Origin: Austwickia sp.
Lineage (GTDB): Bacteria; Actinomycetota; Actinomycetes; Actinomycetales; Dermatophilaceae
Direction: 5' to 3'
NCBI GenBank assembly: GCA_016711265.1
Contig: JADJTI010000001.1
Coordinates: forward strand, 967,342-1,031,341
Length of the DNA stretch: 64,000 nt
The first letter of the stretch is position 1, and every line of letters begins with the position of its first letter. Both the position numbers and the translations under genes were made by a program. Below, in pieces: positions 20,063 to 30,284 of this stretch. The notes beneath the pieces were generated by a model. The model searched no databases. It was not told where the DNA came from and saw nothing but the letters and a program-made list of their open reading frames with translations.

Positions 20063-22897
20063 CTAATCCTTGTCCTCGTCGAAGTCGAACTCCTGCTGTG
20101 ATGAGCGCGGCACCGACGCGTACCTGCGCGCCTGCTCATTCACGTCACCCCAAGCGCTCACCAGGCCGTTGAAGAGGATCGCGTCCTTCGTGTCCTTCTT
20201 CTTCTCAGCCTCATGGAACAGAAGGAAGCCCAACTCCTTCACCGCATCCAGGTTCACGCGCGTCTGCACTGACGGCAGCAGTTCCGCCACCTTGTCGGCG
20301 CCGTCCTTCGCCATCACCGCGGCAAGACGAACGGTGGCCTCCCAGACGCTGACTCGCTCGTCGGCGGCTGCGTCCCACTCACCCTCCAGTTGGGACGGTG
20401 ACAGCAGACGAGCTTTCCCACCCTTCGCTTCAAAGATGCCGCCACGCTCCAGGGTGGGAACCGAGGTGTCGGAAGATCGCGCAAGCTGATCCGCAATCCC
20501 AGAGTTCTCCTGACTCCAGCCAAACTGGCGATACCATTTCACAGCGAACCGCGTGTCTGGGTCGAAGTCGGACTCCTGCTCACCGATCACCTCGTCCAAT
20601 GTCGAGTTGATCAGGAGAAGCGCGTCCTTTACGGTCATGTCCGAGCCGTCAGCCTCGCGTACACGCGAGTAACGCGAGAACACCGAGATTCCGGGGCCGA
20701 TAGCGGCCTGCGCGAGGTCGACCGGCGCAATCGACCCCTGGATGAGAGTGCGCAGCGCCTCGGGGAGTTCAGCCTTCAACGCGGCGACGAGCGCACGCCG
20801 AGTCGTTGCGGGCGCTTCGTTCGGGCGTGAACGGCATGCAAGGACAATCGACGAAGCTAACGAGTTAGTGGACTGCGCTTTGGTTCGATTCTTCAGCTCA
20901 GTCGTAATCGGCCAAGTAGCGGTGATCACCCAGCCAGATGTGATCAGACCGTCAAGAAGAGTGTGCCACCCGGTCGCCGTCGTTCCAGTCGAGTCCACGT
21001 CCTGTTGCTTATACGCATAGTAGACCGTCAATGGCACGGCCGGATTGGCACCACGACGAATGCGTGCGAAGACGGCATTGAAGCTGTCAATGAAGAATCG
21101 TTCGGCCCCAGCCTTGCCATCGTGTCGATACGGGTTAGCAACCAGCTCCTCCGCTTTCGGCGTCAGCATTGTCCCCAAAATCGCCGGATGGACTCCAGCG
21201 AGCGACCGGCGGAGCCAGACGTAGAAGTAGTCCGACAAGTCGGAGTATCCGATCATGTCGTAATACGGAGGGTCGGTCGAGATTACGAAGCCATCGCAAT
21301 CTCGTGTCGATGCGCCCGCCTGTGTGACCGCGGCATCCGCACTCGCAGGAGCGGCCTCAAGTGCCTTTGCGACCCAGTCAATATCATTAAGGAAGCTGCC
21401 AGACGAATCCGCAAATGGGTTGGCCTCCGCATAGCTCCAGGTCATAGGGATAGCTTGACGGGCAAAGACGCCGCGTACAGCCTCCATCTTTGTGCTGCTG
21501 TCCCATGAACAGATTGAGGAGGACTTGTTGGAGGTGCGGCTTATCGCAAAAGCAAGGTAGGTAGCGATTGCGTCGGCATAAGCTTCAGCGCCAGTGCCAC
21601 CGCCGTCGAGTCGAGCGCCGGAGTCCATCCCCGCGGCAAGCGCGTCGTGGAGCGCCCGCTCGCGGGCTTCACCAACAAGATCGCTCAGCGTGGTCAAGGC
21701 CATGAGTTGTCGATTCGAAAACAGGTCTGCCCATCTGGAGATGCCGTAGTTTGGTGTCTTGAAGTCGCGAGGGTTCTTGGGGAGGTCACCCTCCGGAACG
21801 TTGATCGGACGCTCAATGTCTGCGGCGCGTTCCTGAGACTCAGTCGGCGACACGTACAAACGCCCTCGGGCACCTTCGGCAACTACCGCAATCAGCCGGG
21901 AACCGAGGCGTCCGGCACGCCCTTCGGAACGAACGTAGTCGAGGGACAGTGGCGTCCCGTCCCCGACGGCGCGTCCACCCTTTCGACCAATGGTGCCGTC
22001 ATCGTCCCCCATCGGCCCGTTCGGATCGTGCCGAACCTCGTAGCGAACTTGACCGTCGACGACTTTGGCGTCGATCCAAGCTTCCTTGCCCTTCTTCTTA
22101 CCCAACCACCATGAACTGACCAATGGCACTTCGATGGGATTCGCGGGATTGGGGCTCCTAACCGTGCGCGCCCATATCCACGCGATGACCGTGTGCTTTG
22201 TCCCGTTGGAGCTCGCAACCTCAGGATAGAGATGACCGACACGACGATGAGCCTCGTCACGCATCCATTCGCCGTAATGGCGAACATCCTTGGCCAGGCC
22301 TTCAGCGCGCGACCAACCGTTGCGCACCCCGGCGACGCCAGGAAACACAGGCGGCAGAGTGGCAAATCTTGGCGGGATCTCGATGAGCGCTTTGTTTATG
22401 AGCACAGCCAATGGATTGAGGTCGCTGGCGTGAGCCTCAAGGCCGAGCCGCTGTGCCTCTAGAGGAATTGATCCGCCGCCCGCGAAAGGATCGAGTGCAG
22501 CAGGTAGCTCACCTTCGTTGCTCTTGCGAATCTCTTTGCGCGCCTGCCGCAGGAGTCGCTCGTCGTTGCTGTTCTTCCACATCACGAGCTGCTCCATGAG
22601 GGCATGCAGTCGAGCGCGCTCCGCGTCCTGTTCTGCGACTGTCGGAAACTCCTCAGGCCGAGATGATGGGTCATCCACCAGCTGAGCGAACAACACTGCG
22701 CGAGCAGTTGCCAGCGGCTTACGGGACCACCAGAGGTGCAACGTCGACGGGTGTCCCTGCCGAATCGATTTCTCCCGCGAGGACTCAGCGTTGATCGCTT
22801 CAAGCGGCAGCGAAACTTCGATGAGCTTCTTCTTGGGTGCAGTGGTCACGGTACTTCTCTCGCTGGCGTCGGGCTGGTCACTTGTGGTCAGGGTCAT
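20063..22897 (-). CDS. DUF1156-type DNA methyltransferase (amino-MTase class)
   Basis: This 944-residue protein begins, after a short variable tail, with IEVSLPLEAIN and SIRQGHPSTLHLWWSR, the DUF1156 signature. The SAM-binding motif DPFAGGGSIPLEAQ lies near residue 140 and the catalytic motif DPPYYDMIGYSDLSDY near 520, so it methylates an exocyclic amino group (N6-adenine or N4-cytosine). Its start overlaps the helicase stop by four bases (ATGA), and the DUF1016 gene follows after three bases. In the operon it would mark host DNA as self while the helicase and nucleases attack unmodified DNA. That division of labour follows from known modification-based systems and is inferred here. Length and motifs are intact. 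Confidence 0.9.
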   Translation of the reverse strand: MTLTTSDQPDASERSTVTTAPKKKLIEVSLPLEAINAESSREKSIRQGHPSTLHLWWSRKPLATARAVLFAQLVDDPSSRPEEFPTVAEQDAERARLHALMEQLVMWKNSNDERLLRQARKEIRKSNEGELPAALDPFAGGGSIPLEAQRLGLEAHASDLNPLAVLINKALIEIPPRFATLPPVFPGVAGVRNGWSRAEGLAKDVRHYGEWMRDEAHRRVGHLYPEVASSNGTKHTVIAWIWARTVRSPNPANPIEVPLVSSWWLGKKKGKEAWIDAKVVDGQVRYEVRHDPNGPMGDDDGTIGRKGGRAVGDGTPLSLDYVRSEGRAGRLGSRLIAVVAEGARGRLYVSPTESQERAADIERPINVPEGDLPKNPRDFKTPNYGISRWADLFSNRQLMALTTLSDLVGEARERALHDALAAGMDSGARLDGGGTGAEAYADAIATYLAFAISRTSNKSSSICSWDSSTKMEAVRGVFARQAIPMTWSYAEANPFADSSGSFLNDIDWVAKALEAAPASADAAVTQAGASTRDCDGFVISTDPPYYDMIGYSDLSDYFYVWLRRSLAGVHPAILGTMLTPKAEELVANPYRHDGKAGAERFFIDSFNAVFARIRRGANPAVPLTVYYAYKQQDVDSTGTTATGWHTLLDGLITSGWVITATWPITTELKNRTKAQSTNSLASSIVLACRSRPNEAPATTRRALVAALKAELPEALRTLIQGSIAPVDLAQAAIGPGISVFSRYSRVREADGSDMTVKDALLLINSTLDEVIGEQESDFDPDTRFAVKWYRQFGWSQENSGIADQLARSSDTSVPTLERGGIFEAKGGKARLLSPSQLEGEWDAAADERVSVWEATVRLAAVMAKDGADKVAELLPSVQTRVNLDAVKELGFLLFHEAEKKKDTKDAILFNGLVSAWGDVNEQARRYASVPRSSQQEFDFDEDKD

Positions 22898-25800
22898 CGC
22901 GGTGGTCCTCCGCGTTCCCAGTAGTCACGCCAGACCTCGTTGTAGGAGCGGGTGGTCGCGGATGGCTCTAGGTGGGTGAAGGCGTCGCTCACGTAGCGCA
23001 ACTGGTCGTTGGCGGCACCGTTGGTCGAGACCTCGACCAGGGCGAGCCGGTGCCGGTCGCCTTGGGTCTGGGCGAAGGTGATCTCGTTCGTGGTGATGGT
23101 GAAGGTGTCGGAGCCCTCGATGCGGCCCTTGACCTCGATGTAGTGGACGAAGCCGTTCTGATCGGTGGACTGGATGTCGTAGCCGGGGTTGTTGCGCGGC
23201 ATCTCGACCGGTTCGCGCCCGAGGGCTCGCTCGGCAGCGAGTACGGCCTCAACGGCTCGGCGCTCGACTTCCTCGGTCTGACGGGCGAACATCTGAGCTT
23301 CAGGAACATCTTCGGTCGCGAGGAGCTCGCTGGGGATGACGAGCGCGGCACCCCGAATCACAGCGGGCACGGCGACAAGATTGGTGGCCTCGTCGAGCTG
23401 TTCGAGCCGTTGGCTCAGCCGGTCGTCGAGTTGGCGGGCACGGATGAGCGCGGTCTCGGCGCGGAGCCTGCCGACGGTTCCTGCGCGTTCGAGTGCTTCG
23501 AGTCGGTTGTGTTCGCGATCCCAGTGGTTGATCTCGGCCAGCAGCCGATCCTTCACCTGCGCCCGAGTCCGCGCGGTCTCGATGTCGAGGCGTGTCTTGA
23601 TCTCGTCCATGCGGGGCTGGAGCCCTTCGCGGTAGGCCCAGGCGCGCACGAGCTTCTCGTGGTTCTGCCGTGCCCAGTCGCTGCCGGTGATCTCGGTGAT
23701 CGCTTCAGCCTCACCCGGTTCGGGCCGGTCGTAGTCGAGGTACGGCGGTGCTGCGGAGACTGTCACGGTGCCGTCCTGTTCGAGGAGCGGGTAGTCGAAG
23801 TGGTGAGAGACGGTGTCGACTTCCGTGGCGGTGTTCTCGATGCGCTGCTCGACGCTGAACATCAGCATCGGTGCAGCACTCTGCTTGGTGCGGCGATCGA
23901 CCAGCACGGTGCCTTGCTTCAGCGTGGGGCCGAGGTCGTCGATGGTGGCTTCGATGACGGCGTGCAGCAGAGGGTGTCCTGGCGCGATGAGGGAGGCGTC
24001 GGCGAGCCCGTCGGGGTGCATACGCGCGAGTTCGAAGGTGATGCGTTCGTACTGCTCTGCGACGGGTGCCCACCGGTTGAGGCGACGCGCGGCGTCGATC
24101 ACGCGGGTCGGGACGCGGGTGATCTCGTAGCGTCCCTTCTCGCGCTTGCGGATGCGTCCGCCGAGTCGCTCGAACGCGGGGATGAAGAAGGCGGCGATGT
24201 AGCCGGGCTGGAGGCGGCGTTCGCGCGCCTTCTCCATCCTTGCGCGGACCTCGTCGAGGTTGAGTGCGCTGAACATCTCGGGGTGGAGCGCACGTTCGGC
24301 GAGCATCTCATCGAGCCCGTGGGAGACGCCGGCGTCGATGATGCGGTCGAGCTTGGCCTTGACCTGGGGTTGATCGCCGTAGCGGATGGCCTCGATCAGT
24401 AGGTCACGCAGGGAGCGCTCGTGGAACGCGTCGGCGTCGCCGAGCACGTTGAACAGGTTGCCGTTGTACGCGATCGACATCTGGTCGATCTTTGACAGCA
24501 ACCGGGTGAACACGTCGCCCTCGCGGGTGTCTTTGGCGACCATGTTCCACAGGTGGCAGACCTCGCGCTGGCCGATGCGGTGGATGCGGCCGAAGCGCTG
24601 CTCGATCCGGTTCGGGTTCCACGGCAGGTCGTAGTTCACCATCAGGTGCGCCCGCTGAAGGTTCAGGCCCTCACCGGCCGCGTCCGTGGCCAGGAGAACC
24701 ACGGTGTCGGGGTTGTGGGTTAAGCGCTCGCGGGCGAGCTTGCGATCCTCTCGGCGGGTGCCGCCGTGGATCGTGATGACCGAGTCCGCGCGCCCGAACT
24801 GTGCCGTGATCTTCGCTTGCAGGTAGTCGAGCGTGTCGCGGTGCTCGGTGAAGATGATGATCTTGCGCGCGTCGCCCGAGCCGTCGTGAGTCAGAAGCTG
24901 CTCGTCGAGAATGGTGCGCAGCTGCACCCACTTCTTGTCGTCATCGGTGAGCCGGACCCGGCGGGCTGCCTTGATGAGGTCCTCAAGGATCGCGATCTCA
25001 GCCCGCAACTCGGGGATGGTCTGCGCCGCGGTGGCGAGATCGACGACCTGGTCGGCCTGCGCCTCGAACTGGGCGCGCTCGTCGTCGGTGGTCTCTTCGT
25101 CGAAGTCCTCGAAGTCCTCTACCGAGAACGCTGGGAGCTCGGCGTCGTCCACCGGCACGGCGATGCTTGCCCCGGTGAGGCGTGCGGTTTCGGTGGCGCG
25201 TTGCATGTCGCGCAGCCGCGAGTCGAGGCGCTGTTGGCGTCGTTCCAGGGACCGCAGGATCGCTTCGGGGCTGGAGGCCAGGCGGCGTTGCAGCACGGTG
25301 AGCGCGAAGCCGACGTTGTTGCCACGCTTCTTGTCGCCGGCCTGGGCGATCCGCTCGGCCCTGCCCATCTCGGTGCGGACGTAGTCGGTGACCAGCTCGT
25401 AGAGGTCGCGCTCGGCCGGGCTCAGCTCGTACTCGACGGTGTACGCCTTGCGTTCGGGGAACAGAGGCTTGCCCTCGAAGGTGAGCAGGTCTTCCTTCAC
25501 CATGCGGCGCATCAGGCCGTCGGTGTCGGTGCGGTGCACGCCTTGCCGGTACTGGCCCTCGAAGCGGTCGCGATCCAGCAGCGACATGAACAGCTGGAAG
25601 TCCTCTTCCTTGCCCGCGTGCGGGGTCGCGGTCATCAGCAGGAAGTTGTGCGCGGTCTCCGACAGCAGGCGTCCGAGCTTGAAGCGCTTCGTCTCATCGA
25701 CCTCACCGGCCCAGGACGAGTAGTGAGCCGACATGCGATGCGCTTCGTCAACGACCACGACATCCCAGGTGACCTCACCGAGCTGCTCGATCAGGTCTTC

Positions 25801-26464
25801 GCTGCGGGAGAGCTGGTCCATGCGGGCGATCAGGAACGGGTGCTCAGCGAAGACATTGTGGCCCTGAGCGTCGTCGACCATCTGACGGCTGAAGACCTCA
25901 AAGCGCAGGTCGAACTTCTGGCTGAGTTCCTCGCGCCACTGCTCAACCAGACCGCCGGGAGCGACGACGATTGCCCGCTCGCAGTCCGAACGCAGGATCA
26001 GTTCCTTCAGGTACAGGCCGGCCATGATCGTCTTGCCCGCGCCGGGATCGTCGGCCAGCAGGAAGCGCAGCGGGATACGCGGCAGCAGTTCCTCGTAGAC
26101 GGCGCGAATCTGGTGCGGAAGTGGGTCAACGTCCGAGCTGTTGACCGCGACCATCGGGTCGTACAGCGCCGCGTACTTGATCCGCAGTGCCTCGGCCGCG
26201 AGGCGGAACTCGTCCGGGTCCGCATCGTAGGCGGGAGCTGAATCGAAGTCACCGGCGACCTCGAACCGCGCCACGTCGGCCTCGGTGATCGCGCGGGCGC
26301 CGCTGCGACCGGAGTCGTCTCGGTAGAAGACCTCGAACAAGCCAGCGTCGATCGGGTCGATGGCAATCAAGGTGACGGTCTGCCCCGGCACCAGGCCACG
26401 GCAGGCGCTGTCCCGCACGGAGCGTCGCGAGGGTCAACGTCGTCTCGGTCGTCGCATCTGTCAC
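22894..26464 (-). CDS. SNF2-type helicase with C-terminal DUF3883, frameshifted N-terminus
   Basis: The main frame gives about 1,174 residues from GTG 26418. Helicase domain 1 has DDPGAGKTIMAGLY and VVVDEAHRMS; domain 2 ends with RIEQRFGRIHRIGQ. The C-terminus has a DUF3883 domain with PGYDIQS and IEVKGR, a nuclease-like fold. The better start is GTG 26464, after AAGGAGG four bases upstream, but it is in another frame. Removing one C near 26402 would join the start to the body as ...RAGQRLRGLVPGQ. The frameshift is therefore probably an error or a recent indel. This is the first large gene of the defence operon, like DrmD-type helicases of DISARM, and probably translocates on invading DNA. 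Confidence 0.82.
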
Positions 26465-26551
26465 GGGGCCTCCTTCCAGTTTTGGGCAGTGGATCAGGAT
26501 ATGGGGTACCACCGACAAAGCGTCAGTGGCGGCTCAAGATGAGCGAGATGC

Positions 26552-26752
26552 TCACCCTGACGGGGAGGGGTCGGAGTCAGCGGCTGCGCCGCCTCGTCGT
26601 ACCCAGTCGTCGATCTCACTGGCTTGGAACTTCCAGAGGCGTCCGACCTTGTGGGCGGGCATGGCCTTCTCGGCGATCCAGGTGTAGACGGTGTCTTTGG
26701 TGACCCCGAGGTGGGCGGCGATGTCGTCTGCGGACAGCCACGGCTCAGCCAC
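26552..26752 (-). CDS. Small helix-turn-helix (excisionase-like) regulator
   Basis: This 66-residue protein starts at GTG 26752, preceded by GGGAGG. Almost the whole protein is a MerR/excisionase-type winged helix: LSADDIAAHLGVTKDTVYTWI, then KVGRLWKFQ and SEIDDWV. It lies 87 bases upstream of the helicase start on the same strand and is the first gene of the defence operon. Such proteins either regulate their operon or act as recombination directionality factors. Here, position favours an operon regulator. Its promoter should lie in 26753-26886. Confidence 0.75.
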   Translation of the reverse strand: MAEPWLSADDIAAHLGVTKDTVYTWIAEKAMPAHKVGRLWKFQASEIDDWVRRGGAAADSDPSPSG

Positions 26753-26886
26753 GTTGGTCCTCCCTCGCTCTATGGCCCAGGCAGGCCAACACTCACGATG
26801 ATACCGGCGGAGGTACGGCTTGAGTTGGGTTTCTCCGGGCGTGGCCGAACGAGATGGGTGCCGAGGTGGTCTGTGCGGGACGACTG

Positions 26887-28025
26887 TCAGCGCGGGATGC
26901 GCTCGGCGAGCCAGGTCGTGACGGCGGACTGCCACCGGTCGGGGTCGGAGTTCCACGAGAGGGTGTGGCCGGCGTCGAAGGTCTCCAACTCGACGAGGTC
27001 CGGGCGCGCGTCTCGGAGTGCTTGTGAGAGCCGGATCGGCACGGAGTCGTCTCGGGTGCCGTGGAGGATCAGGGTCGGCGTGGTGAAGTCTGCGGCTCGC
27101 GCGGCCCAGTCGAAGCAGCGAAGTGGGATGCGGCCCGGCAACCCCACGGTGCGAGCCAGTGGGCCGATGGTGAGCCACTGCGCCGCGAGGTACGCGGCTG
27201 CTGCGGGCAGTCCGCTGCGGACGGAGTTGGCCTTGATGACCTCGGTCCAGTCGAGGACTGGTGAGTCGAGTACGAGCGCGGCGATCAGCCCGTGGTGTCG
27301 AGGTCGGTCGGCGAGTTGGAGGGCGATGGCGGCACCCATTGACCAGCCGAAGAGCACGATCTGCCGGGCACCTCGTCGGACTGCGTATCCGATGGCCTCG
27401 TCAACGTCTGCCGTCTCGGTGTGGCCGAGCGTTGAGCGGCCGGTGCCGACGCGTGGCACTTCTGCGGTGTTGCGGTAGCTGACGACGAGGGAGGTGTAGC
27501 CGAGCTCGGTCGCGACGCGGACGCCACGGAGGGTGCCGGCACGGGTGCTGCCGAGGCCGTGGATGTGGATCGCCCAGGTCGCGGGGGCGCCGTCGATGCG
27601 CCAGGCCGGGCATGGTCCGGCAGGGGTCGCGATGGTGATGTCGCGTGCGTCGATTCCTGCGTCGGACGGGGTGGCGTAGTAGATGCCGCTCCACGAGGTG
27701 CGATCACCGACCTGCGGGATGAAGCCGGGCGCAGTACCCGTGATCCTGCGGGCGACGCGGGTGGGTCCGCGATCGTCGATCTCGGTGGAGAGCTGTGCCC
27801 AGCCGCCGTGCTCGAACCAGAGGTTGTAGATGCCGGGTGCGGTGGTCTGCTCGGTGCGGTCGAGCACGATCAGGTCGCCGTCTTCGTCTTGCTCGACTCC
27901 TCGGATGGTGAGGTCGAACGTTCGTGGGCCAACGGGTGCGGTGAGTCGGCGCGCGATGGCCCACCCGCGGCCGCAGCGGCAGCTGCCGCCACGACCCCTG
28001 CTCCCAATGCCAGGCTGCGGATCAT
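26887..28025 (-). CDS. Alpha/beta hydrolase with N-terminal membrane anchor, one frameshift
   Basis: The catalytic domain has the nucleophile elbow FGWSMGAA, the acid Asp in HGTRDDSVP, and the catalytic His in DAGHTLSW. The body is open from about 27970. The natural N-terminus is MIRSLALGAGVVAAAAA at ATG 28025, a signal or anchor helix, but it is in another frame. The two join if one base is changed in the GC run at about 27961-27975. The substrate is unknown; serine esterase or peptidase activity is expected, outside or at the membrane. Its start overlaps the end of the MAB_1171c-like gene by four bases (ATGA), so it belongs to the minus-strand control operon. Confidence 0.8.
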
Positions 28026-29021
28026 GAGCCGTCCGCCTCTGGGTTCCGTGGCGCTGCGGTGCTGTCGTGTCCGAGAAGGTGGTTCTCGGCGCGTTCGAGC
28101 AGTGCGCGTTCGGCTCGGCTGGTGTCGAAGGTGACTCTGGGGTCGATCATCGCGTCGCGGATTTCGACGATCTCTCGGTGGAGGTGTCCTTCGGGGTCTT
28201 CGCTACTGGCGGCGAGGGGGTCGGCCTGGCTCAGCCCGGGCCGTGCGCGCGTCGCTTGGTGCCAGAGCGGCTCCAGCTGCGCGGCGAGGGCGACGGTCTG
28301 CCTGTGCCGGGCGTGGTGCTGAGCGCGGCGGACGGCGGGCTGGATCGCGAAGCCGGCGCAGAGGAACACGAAGGTGAGGAGCGGAGAGCGGATCGTAGGC
28401 GGACTGGATCGTGTGCCTGAGGTCGAGGTGGCCGGTGGCGTGGGCAATGTCCATGACGATCACGGCGAGGCAGAGCGCGACGCCGAACGCCGAGCCCAGG
28501 CTCAACAGTGCCGCGGGGAGGTGCTGGATGCCGGTGCTGTGCCGGGACTGCCTGGCGGCGAGGACGAGCATCGTGGCGATGACGAGACCGCAGTAGGCGA
28601 AGTTGATGATCGAGTAGGCCGCAGCTGCGGGTTGTGCGCCGAGGTCGCTCATGAAGTGGGTCGTGGTCGCGTCACGCTCGATCAGCAGGAACGTCGCGGT
28701 GATCGCGAGCAGCGCGACGAGCAGGACGGGGGGGCTGACGGCTGCACGCACGAGCCGGGGCCGGTACTCGCCCGCGTGCATGACTCCTCGGCCGAGGAAG
28801 AACAGCCCGGTCATCAGCAGAGTGTCGGCGATCAGGGTGGCGATGTTCGTTCCACCGAGCAGCGGATCGACGACGCCGTAGATCGCATCGACGTTCAGCG
28901 TCATCGCGGCGGCGATGCTGAGTGCGGCGTAGGTGATTGTTCGGTCGGAGCGTTTGCGGCGGAAGATGAGCAGGCTCGCCACAAGCGCCCACATGAGCGT
29001 CGCGACAAGCGTCTGGATCAT
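28022..29021 (-). CDS. MAB_1171c-like integral membrane protein, one frameshift
   Basis: The N-terminal 200 residues form six or seven membrane helices (MIQTLVATLMWALVASLLIF onwards). The cytoplasmic C-terminus (about 100 residues) has LEPLWHQATRA and HREIVEIRDAM, as in the DUF6545 tail of MAB_1171c-family proteins. The two halves lie in different frames and join at about 28385-28400, in a CTCTCCGCTCC stretch, so one indel is present. The family is often found next to an ImmA/IrrE-type peptidase and an HTH regulator, as here. Transport has been suggested, but function is unknown. ATG 29021 overlaps the preceding stop by four bases. Confidence 0.75.
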
Positions 29022-29482
29022 CCGAATATCTCCGAGAAGGCCGACTCGGCGAACACCGATCCTCGGATGCCGGCGGCGAGCCGGTCGGCGAGGGACTCGG
29101 CGGCGATCTCGGTTTCGCTGTCGAGGTCTTGCCGAGTGAGCAGGCGCGCGCGGGTGTACGGCGGGATGTTCGGCAGCAAGACCTCCTCGACAGCGCAGTC
29201 GTCGCCGTCGCAGTGCCCGAGGATCATGTGGGCAAGCTCGTGGAGCACGAACTGCTGGCGGTGCAGCGCGGAGTCGCTGGGCGCGTGGAGCACGAAGTCT
29301 TCGGCGTCGGTGGAGAGCAATGCCGCGCAGAGGCCGTCGTGGGCGTTGAGGTCTGCGAGTTCGACGACGCGCAGCCGCCGGTGCCGCCGGTCTTGGACCG
29401 TGCGGAGGAGATCGTCGAGGGCGAAGGTGTTGCCGAGCTCAAGGCCCGCGACGGCCGCCGATACGGTCTGTTCGATGTTCAC
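29018..29482 (-). CDS. ImmA/IrrE-type metallopeptidase
   Basis: This 154-residue protein starts at GTG 29482 after GAGGGG. It carries the zinc motif HELAHMILGH at about residue 80. ImmA-type peptidases cleave or inactivate a partner HTH repressor and so induce mobile elements; the HTH gene immediately upstream is the natural partner. The C-terminal 60 residues are helical with the conserved ESLADRL segment. The gene lies in the minus-strand control operon, and its stop overlaps the start of the membrane protein gene. Induction of the ICE by this pair is inferred from family and position. Confidence 0.82.
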   Translation of the reverse strand: MNIEQTVSAAVAGLELGNTFALDDLLRTVQDRRHRRLRVVELADLNAHDGLCAALLSTDAEDFVLHAPSDSALHRQQFVLHELAHMILGHCDGDDCAVEEVLLPNIPPYTRARLLTRQDLDSETEIAAESLADRLAAGIRGSVFAESAFSEIFG

Positions 29483-29541
29483 GGTTCGCCCCTCTCTGTG
29501 GGGGAGCAGGGACCGGTATCGGCTCCGTCGCGCGATACCCG

Positions 29542-29973
29542 TCAGTGCTCGGGCATATGTGTCATTTCCTCGTCCAGGAACTTGGTGATGGCGTGGAGTG
29601 CTTTCGGCGAGATATCGCCGAGGGTGCGGGCGGCGTAGGACTTCACCTTCGCTGCCCGCATGGACCGGACGAGGTCGAGCTGCGCGGAGACCTTCTCGGG
29701 GGTAGCGGCACCGTCCTCGCCGAGCAGGAACGCGGCGTCCACGTCGAAGAACGCGGCCAGCCCCTCGAAGACGGCGGGGTCTTGGACGTAGCGGTGGCCG
29801 TTGACCATGTACGTCCAGCGCGACCGCGACAGGTTGGTGCCTCGTTCTTGGAGGTAGCCGGCGATCTGCGAGTAGGTCGGCTCCGTGCCGGACTCGGCGA
29901 CGGCGACATCCATCAGGAGCCGCAGACGTTTGGCGAGGTCTTCGGCCGCAGCCTGGCTCTCGTCTTCGGTCAT
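29542..29973 (-). CDS. XRE-type helix-turn-helix regulator, probable ICE repressor
   Basis: This is 143 residues from ATG 29973; an in-frame GTG at 30024 gives a longer form. An HTH region lies at about 30-75 (EPTYSQIAGYLQERG ... SRSRWTYMVNG), similar to EspR/SinR-like regulators. The C-terminal half is helical. It is the first gene of the minus-strand control module, facing the ICE core genes. Four copies of TTGnGCATGCnCAA lie just upstream (30036-30140), good candidates for its operators. With the adjacent ImmA-like peptidase it would form a repressor/antirepressor switch. Operator binding is inferred. Confidence 0.8.
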   Translation of the reverse strand: MTEDESQAAAEDLAKRLRLLMDVAVAESGTEPTYSQIAGYLQERGTNLSRSRWTYMVNGHRYVQDPAVFEGLAAFFDVDAAFLLGEDGAATPEKVSAQLDLVRSMRAAKVKSYAARTLGDISPKALHAITKFLDEEMTHMPEH

Positions 29974-30035
29974 GGTGGCTGACCCCCTTCCCTTCGCGAC
30001 GGGCAAGGCATCGATGTAGTCCACCCGGAGGGTGG

Positions 30036-30140
30036 TTGTGCATGCTCAAACCTACTCGTTGAGCATGCACAAATCAAGGCTTGCGCATGCTCAACGGTCG
30101 ATGTTAGAACAGGACTCCAGGACATTTTGAGCATGCTCAA
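30036..30140. promoter_or_regulatory. Four-copy operator array TTGnGCATGCnCAA in the divergent control region
   Basis: Copies are at 30036-30049 (TTGTGCATGCTCAA), 30059-30072 (its exact inverse), 30081-30094 (TTGCGCATGCTCAA) and 30127-30140 (TTGAGCATGCTCAA, a perfect palindrome). They lie between the divergent HTH regulator and ArdC-like genes, the 311-bp gap 29974-30284, where both promoters must be. TTGCGC at 30081 with TTAGAA 17 bases later is a weak promoter candidate for the plus strand. The rest of the gap shows no gene. Confidence 0.75.
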
Positions 30141-30284
30141 CGCTTGGGTGTGGTCTTCGCCTGGTCTGCCTCAAGGAGGTGAACGATGTCTGGTTCACGG
30201 CATGGCGGCGGGTGTTCTCGCCCACCTGGAAGGTGTACCGCCGCGCGCACTCTCGTCGCGGCTCACCGAAGAGGAGGCCGGAGC

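Noticed and set aside
30036..30140. Repeated 14-mers considered as a plasmid iteron origin
   Set aside because: There are only four copies, partly inverted, between divergent regulator and core genes; an operator array fits better. An origin role is not excluded.
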